Of a stretch of 23,837 nt of DNA, positions 21,152 through 23,837 are shown piece by piece; position 1 is the first letter of the stretch, and every line of letters begins with the position of its first letter. The position numbers and the translations under genes are program-made. The notes below the pieces were generated by a model. It was not told the DNA's origin. It searched no databases and was given only the letters and a program-made list of their open reading frames with translations. Source of the DNA: a virus; IMG/VR virus record IMGVR_UViG_3300044640_001328, positions 1-23,837 of that record, one strand, 5' to 3'.

Positions 21152-22437
21152 TGGAAAATCCTTTTAAAGCCGTCTACACAGCACTTGAAAATCGAATTTT
21201 ACGAAACGCTGACCCAAGAAAATTAAAAGTAGTTGCAGAAGCCAATAGTTCAAGTAAAAACTATTCCGGACAATTAGATTATGAATCGGTAACGATGCAG
21301 TCTAAAAATCTTGCGGAATGGAAAAGTGCGATACAATTAGCAACCGACCCCGAAAATCCCGACCGCTCTAGTTTAAGGACTTTATATGAAAACCTGCTTT
21401 TAGACAACCACCTTGCATCCGTAATTGACTCACGAATTTTATTTTGTCAACGCTCCACTTTTAAAATTGTAAGTGAAAGCGGAGAAGAAAACGAGGAGTT
21501 AAGCAAACTATTTGAGCGCACTTGGTTTGAAGAATTGGTGCGCCTTATTTTAATGGCACGCTTTCAAGGCACAACATTAATTGAGTTATTTGATGTTGAT
21601 GAAATGGGCGAACTATTGGAAGTTAACGAAATTCCTTTAGGCTATTTCAATCCTAAAAAAGGCATCATTACCAAAACGCCTGGAGAGGACAAAGGATGGC
21701 CATATAAAGACGGAACAATGGCTAATTATTACCTGCAGGTTGGAAAGGACAAAGATTTAGGAATGCTGGCACAGGTAGCTCCAATTGTTTTGGCTAAAAA
21801 ACTAGGCATTGGCGCGTGGCTTGACTTTGTTGAAAAATACGGAGTTCCGCCTTTATTCATAACCACAGACCGAGAAGACGACAACCGATTAAATCAACTT
21901 TTTGAAGCGGCTCAAAGTTTCAAGTCCAATCACTTTATGGTTGGGCGTGGAAACGAAAAGTTTGAAGTTCCATCGATAAGCTCGAACAATCCATCGGGTG
22001 CATTTGACCCTTTGGTGGAACGTGCCAACTCTGAAATATCAAAACGTTTTTTAGGTGGTACAGGTTTAACCGATGAGAAAGGTTTTGTAGGTTCGGTTGA
22101 AATTCAATTTAAGTTAGCAAAAGACAGATTTGAAAGCGACAAATTAATGATTAAAAACGTGATGAATAAGCTCGTTTTTATTCGATTAATAAAGTTGTCT
22201 CCCGTGTATTCTGCCTTATCAAATCATTACTTTGAGTGGGACAATGCCGAAATACGAACGTCAAAAGAAACTGCAGAGCTTGTGAATATTCTAGGCAATC
22301 AATTTGAGATAGATCCCGAGTGGGTAGAGCAACAAACTGGAGTGCCAATTTTGGGACAGAAAGCCTCCCCTAACCCCTCCAAAGGAGGGGAACAGCCTAA
22401 TCAAAAAGATTTAGAGTTAAAAAAAAAAGTCAAGTAG
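21151..22437 (+). CDS. Portal protein (DUF935, Mu gp29-like)
   Basis: This 428-residue protein contains DNHLASVIDSRILFCQRSTF around 85-104, LFERTWFEELVRLILMARFQGTTL, and WLDFVEKYGVPPLFITT around 226-242, then KRFLGGTGLTDEKGFVGSVE, all typical of DUF935 portals. The dodecameric portal is the DNA entry point of the head. The last 35 residues differ in style: a palindromic insert encoding SPNPSKGGE and a KDLELKKKVK tail encoded at a run of ten A. The -1 frame stays open across the stop into the gpF gene, so the true C-terminus may be longer. Confidence 0.8.
   Translation: MENPFKAVYTALENRILRNADPRKLKVVAEANSSSKNYSGQLDYESVTMQSKNLAEWKSAIQLATDPENPDRSSLRTLYENLLLDNHLASVIDSRILFCQRSTFKIVSESGEENEELSKLFERTWFEELVRLILMARFQGTTLIELFDVDEMGELLEVNEIPLGYFNPKKGIITKTPGEDKGWPYKDGTMANYYLQVGKDKDLGMLAQVAPIVLAKKLGIGAWLDFVEKYGVPPLFITTDREDDNRLNQLFEAAQSFKSNHFMVGRGNEKFEVPSISSNNPSGAFDPLVERANSEISKRFLGGTGLTDEKGFVGSVEIQFKLAKDRFESDKLMIKNVMNKLVFIRLIKLSPVYSALSNHYFEWDNAEIRTSKETAELVNILGNQFEIDPEWVEQQTGVPILGQKASPNPSKGGEQPNQKDLELKKKVK
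22374..22390. repeat. Palindromic insert inside the portal C-terminus
   Basis: CCCCTCC-AAA-GGAGGGG is a perfect 7-bp hairpin, GC-rich in an AT-rich gene and preceded by CTCCCCTAA. In frame it encodes PSKGG within SPNPSKGGE. I associate this sequence type with palindromic repeats scattered through Bacteroidota genomes and tolerated as protein linkers. It lies about 29 bp before the A10 run. Confidence 0.6.
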
Positions 22438-22589
22438 AAGCAATTTTTAAACAAATTGAAGCCTCCTACCATTCGCAAGATTGCGGGTGCGCTACCTGTA
22501 CAGGTCAAGAACCTTTTATTGAAGCTTTAGACTTTTCTGTTTATGAAAATTTGATTGATACCATCGCAAAACAATTGCAAGAAGGAAAA
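22419..22589 (+). other. A10 run and open -1 frame joining portal to the gpF-like gene
   Basis: Ten A (22419-22428) lie in the portal codons before its stop at 22435-22437. Read one base back, the frame is open with no stop from there into the gpF gene and has no ATG before 22590. The bridging peptide looks like protein (AIFKQIEASYHSQDCGCATC, then GQEPFIEALDF). Either ribosomes slip at the A run and make a longer portal or a portal-gpF fusion, or one A has been lost (naturally or by sequencing) from an A11 run, or the gpF gene uses a non-ATG start such as TTG 22551. Confidence 0.5.
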
Positions 22590-23762
22590 ATGAAACCTGA
22601 AGACTTGAATATTGAGTTGATAAAGCAAACTTATAAAGATTTGTCTAGCGGTGCAAAAGAGGGTTTTGGTAAATCGTGGGAAACGCAATACACCAAAAAA
22701 GGGGAAGATACCGTTGTAACTGAACTCAAAAAAAACCTTTACACTTTTGCAGGTGCCAAGTCGTATGCAATGTTAGAAACGGTAAACAAAATGTTGTACT
22801 CTCAAGACGGCAAAATGCGGCCATTTAACGAATATAGTCAACTAGTGCGTAAAGTAAACGCACAATACAACAAACATTGGTTACAAGCCGAATATCAAAC
22901 CGCTAGAGCTGCGGCACAGATGGCAAATAAGTGGCAAAAAATACAAGCCGAAAAAGAATTGTTTCCAAACTTGCGTTACAGAACCACTGGAGACGGAAAG
23001 GTGAGAGATGAACACGTTATGCTTAATGGAATTGTGAAACCAGTTGACGACCCGTTTTGGGGCATTTATTATCCGCCAAACGGATGGCGATGCCGTTGTG
23101 ATGTAGTCCAAACTGCGGAAAAAGTTACGCAAGACAAAATAGCCGATTTAGACGTTCCGGATATGCCAGGTAATGTAGGAATAGATGAAGAAATTTTCAC
23201 CAATAACCATAAGTTTTTTAAACTCTTAAAAACCAATGATAGAGCCGTTCGGAATAGTGAATTGATGAAGTTGAATGCACCTTTGGAAAATGCTTATAGT
23301 AACAAAGGTAAAAGTGTGAAAGTAAATATTTTTTATGATAAAAAGGACTTTGCAGAAAATTTAGAAAGTGCTAAAATTATTGTAGATGAACTAAAAATGA
23401 ATGTTGAAATTAGAGGGCATATTAATTTAGACAAGTATAAAAATCCTGAATATTTTATAAATGGAAAATTAGCCGATAGAAAGGAAGTGTCAACATTAAG
23501 AGGAGTAATGTCTGCATTTGATTCTTTGAAAAAGCAAGGTGCTTCGATAATGGTATTTGACTTTAAAAATTTTAAAGAGTTTAATACAAAAGATGTTACG
23601 GCTAAAATTAAAGGTAAACTTAACTCGTATAAAAAAGAGTGGGTTAATCAAATAATCATCATTAATAATGGTAAAGCTGTTTTATTTACTAAAAAAGAAC
23701 TATTTGAAAAATTTGAAGAAGTTTATAATTCAATTGAAAAAACAAAATCCCACTATAAATAG
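22590..23762 (+). CDS. gpF-like head morphogenesis protein with C-terminal nuclease-like domain
   Basis: The chosen start is ATG 22590, preceded by AGAAGGA; the frame is open upstream, so TTG 22551 or fusion with the portal is possible. From ATG 22590 it is 390 residues. The N-terminal 210 are SPP1 gp7/Mu gpF-like: KEGFGKSW, NKHWLQAEYQTARAAAQM, NLRYRTTGDGKVRDEHVMLN and PPNGWRCRC. The C-terminal 140 residues (about 23313-23762) are unlike gpF. They contain VEIRGH, NPEYFINGKLADRKEVSTLR, ASIMVFDFKN and NQIIIINNGKAVLF, matching the BECR-type nuclease domains seen in CdiA toxins (CdiA_C/PBECR-like). This part looks richer in AT than the rest. A packaged toxin-like nuclease is inferred. The gene ends in a terminator. 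Confidence 0.75.
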   Translation: MKPEDLNIELIKQTYKDLSSGAKEGFGKSWETQYTKKGEDTVVTELKKNLYTFAGAKSYAMLETVNKMLYSQDGKMRPFNEYSQLVRKVNAQYNKHWLQAEYQTARAAAQMANKWQKIQAEKELFPNLRYRTTGDGKVRDEHVMLNGIVKPVDDPFWGIYYPPNGWRCRCDVVQTAEKVTQDKIADLDVPDMPGNVGIDEEIFTNNHKFFKLLKTNDRAVRNSELMKLNAPLENAYSNKGKSVKVNIFYDKKDFAENLESAKIIVDELKMNVEIRGHINLDKYKNPEYFINGKLADRKEVSTLRGVMSAFDSLKKQGASIMVFDFKNFKEFNTKDVTAKIKGKLNSYKKEWVNQIIIINNGKAVLFTKKELFEKFEEVYNSIEKTKSHYK

Positions 23763-23773
23763 TAGGATTTTAT
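23744..23773 (+). terminator. Bidirectional intrinsic terminator at the end of the rightward operon
   Basis: AAAATCC (23744-23750) pairs with GGATTTT (23765-23771) and ACTA with TAGT inside, with one mismatch and a TAAA loop. The stop codon of the gpF-like gene lies in the stem. The plus strand ends in TTTTATT; the minus strand ends in TTTTGTTTTTT, so both directions look terminated. Confidence 0.7.
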
Positions 23774-23808
23774 TCTGGTAGCAGATTGGATTGCTCCGCA
23801 TTGCATTG

Positions 23809-23837
23809 CAAATATACAAATAAATTCTAATTTACAA
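23809..23837 (-). promoter_or_regulatory. Flavobacterial-type promoter pointing left at the window edge
   Basis: On the minus strand, TTG at 23837-23835, an 18-nt spacer and TATATTTG at 23816-23809 match TTG-N(17-23)-TAnnTTTG. Its transcript would meet the bidirectional terminator within about 60 nt and has no clear ORF (longest candidate 17 codons). It shares ATTTGTATATTTG with the plus-strand promoter at 1657-1686. It could be a chance match, or serve a short RNA. Confidence 0.35.

Noticed and set aside
1-23837. CRISPR arrays, rRNA or tRNA genes, insertion sequences
   Set aside because: I saw no spaced direct repeats, conserved rRNA motifs, tRNA-like folds or transposase genes on either strand.

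Overview
The window is most of the structural half of a Mu-like (transposable, contractile-tailed) phage or prophage of an AT-rich member of Bacteroidota, most likely a flavobacterium. The Mu-type set is recognisable: terminase, gp36-like protein, DUF935-type portal, gpF-like head protein, ClpP-type protease, capsid, DUF2586-like sheath, tube, frameshifted tail chaperone, tape measure, gpP, gpV, gp46, gpJ and gp48-like baseplate proteins, and fibres. The host assignment rests on base composition, on several promoters that fit the flavobacterial pattern TTG-N(17-23)-TAnnTTTG, and on protein styles common in Bacteroidota phages (LRR fibre, fibre N-terminus with an NWF...WAWMDSYW pattern). No early genes (transposase, repressor) and no confirmed phage ends lie in the window.

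Layout. Two late operons diverge from about 18297-18479. Rightward (+): small terminase, an 83-residue protein, large terminase, gp36-like protein, portal, and a gpF-like head protein that carries a C-terminal BECR-type nuclease-like domain, ending in a terminator at 23744-23773. Leftward (-): protease/scaffold, major capsid protein, CHAP endolysin, a probable u-spanin, a small acidic protein, sheath, tube, tail chaperone with a -1 frameshift, tape measure, hub and spike, baseplate, and three fibre-like proteins, with a terminator at 2343-2366. Beyond it lies an accessory end with a 36-codon ORF, a holin-like membrane protein, a structured RNA leader, an adenine-N6 methyltransferase and a divergent thymidylate-synthase-family protein, closed by a terminator at 156-190.

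The most unusual parts are these. (1) A putative DNA-modification module sits at the position of mom in Mu. The ThyA-like protein keeps the catalytic Cys but has Asp where thymidylate synthase has the dUMP-selecting Asn, which is the dCMP-hydroxymethylase signature, and it is translationally coupled to a Dam-like methyltransferase. (2) The leader of that module has a 20-bp hairpin that fully pairs only in the minus-strand RNA, plus an upstream 10-nt segment that can compete for one arm. The opposite strand carries a complete promoter and terminator for an RNA of about 120 nt antisense to it. (3) A self-contained plus-strand cassette (promoter, 55-codon membrane protein, terminator) lies in about 250 bp between the tail chaperone and tape measure genes, opposite to the late operon. 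(4) A possible portal-to-gpF frameshift lies at a run of ten A, next to a palindromic insert. (5) A toxin-like nuclease domain is attached to a head protein.

All functional calls come from reading motifs by eye. No database search was run.
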